Assembly: GCF_003633685.1 (NCBI RefSeq)
Contig: NZ_RBKT01000001.1
Span: 8,184,001-8,248,000, forward strand
DNA length: 64,000 nucleotides
Source of the DNA: Micromonospora pisi
GTDB taxonomy: Bacteria > Actinomycetota > Actinomycetes > Mycobacteriales > Micromonosporaceae
Direction of reading: 5' to 3'
Positions 63,680 through 64,000 of the stretch are shown here, one piece after another; position 1 is the first letter of the stretch, and every line of letters begins with the position of its first letter. The notes below the pieces were generated by a model. It was not told the DNA's origin. It did not search any database and saw only the letters and a program-made list of their open reading frames with translations. Position numbers and translations under genes: made by a program.

Positions 63680-64000
63680 TCAGGGCAGCCGGTAGGCCGA
63701 GAGCTTGAGGTCCGCGTGGTCGACGTCGACCTGCATCTGAGCCCCGTACGTGGCCTGGTCGAACGGGCCGATGTACCGGGACGCGGCGGCGGGGATCTCG
63801 TAGGTGCGCGGGGTGACGGCTTGGCCGTCCACGTCGCGGGCGAACCGAACGGTGACGGTTCGGGCGGTCGCGGCGCCGTTGCTGTTACGAACCAGCAAGA
63901 TCACCTTGCCGTTGTTGGCGACCACGTGGTTGTCGGTGGCGTTGCCGTTGGTCTCGGCCGCCGGTGCGATACCGGCGCGGGTGACCTCGGTGACAGGAAT
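63680..64000 (-). CDS. Structural protein, 5' part outside the window
   Basis: The last 106 codons of a longer gene. The frame is open to base 64000 (VTEVTRAGIAPAAETNGNAT-DNHVV...) and ends AYRLP. NGKVILLVRNSNGAATARTV and IPAAASRYIGPFDQATYG give a small beta-sandwich, a type found in head or neck/tail-adaptor proteins next to the major tail gene. The start is not visible. Confidence 0.7.
   Translation of the reverse strand: MPVTEVTRAGIAPAAETNGNATDNHVVANNGKVILLVRNSNGAATARTVTVRFARDVDGQAVTPRTYEIPAAASRYIGPFDQATYGAQMQVDVDHADLKLSAYRLP

Noticed and set aside
1-64000. CRISPR array
   Set aside because: No series of identical repeats with unique spacers of constant length; the repeat families found are promoter- or origin-associated.
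1-64000. Integrase, relaxase, terminase or capsid genes
   Set aside because: None could be recognised in any frame; they may lie outside the window.

Overview
The window is G+C-rich throughout, with GTG starts, tight ATGA/GTGA overlaps and protein families typical of actinobacterial phages and conjugative elements. It looks like most of a temperate siphovirus or phage-plasmid of a mycelial actinomycete (Micromonospora/Streptomyces type; the host is an inference). No integrase, terminase or capsid gene lies inside the window. The last gene on the right runs off the edge of the minus-strand structural cluster, so head and packaging genes should lie beyond base 64000.

Layout. (1) 1-1440: two plus-strand genes, one a membrane PASTA protein behind an 11-bp-phased repeat array. 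(2) 1443-6708, minus strand: an unknown protein, a GIY-YIG endonuclease wedged into a NADAR gene, two HNH genes and a replication-initiator-like gene that carries five or six palindromic iterons plus an A+T-richer tract, a lambda-like origin. (3) 6709-6882: a divergent control region with three evenly spaced palindromes. (4) 6883-30339, plus strand: about 47 mostly small early genes read from nine promoters. Eight of these are framed by two direct copies of AACTTGRTAGATGT exactly 39-41 bp apart. Two genes predict DNA base modification (DpdA-like and Mom-like); a DUF262 protein, an SprT/YgjP-like protease and a 48-nt tRNA-like minihelix are also here. (5) 30397-32259, minus: an XRE regulator with a Nudix-like tail and a small DNA-binding protein. 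(6) 32478-39403, plus: a plasmid-type transfer cassette with a TraB/FtsK DNA translocase, small membrane proteins, a repeat cluster resembling a clt transfer locus and a YdjM-like membrane hydrolase. (7) 39494-49196, plus: XRE-TPR regulator, ribbon-helix-helix protein, a secreted S1 protease and a lipoprotein each with its own promoter or terminators (moron style), a frameshifted DUF6879 gene and an operon of putative DNA-binding and unknown proteins. (8) 49249-64000, minus: a TROVE/Ro60 fragment, lysis-type membrane proteins, an amidase endolysin, tail-tip and minor tail proteins, tape measure, an inserted zinc-finger HNH endonuclease, tail-assembly chaperones with a -1 slippery site, and the major tail protein.

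How it fits together (inference): the divergent switch near 6.75 kb decides between the leftward replication operon and the rightward early operons. The repeat-framed promoters would be controlled together by one DNA-binding protein. Modification enzymes would protect the genome from restriction. The TraB cassette would let the element spread between hyphae as double-stranded DNA while the right arm makes particles.
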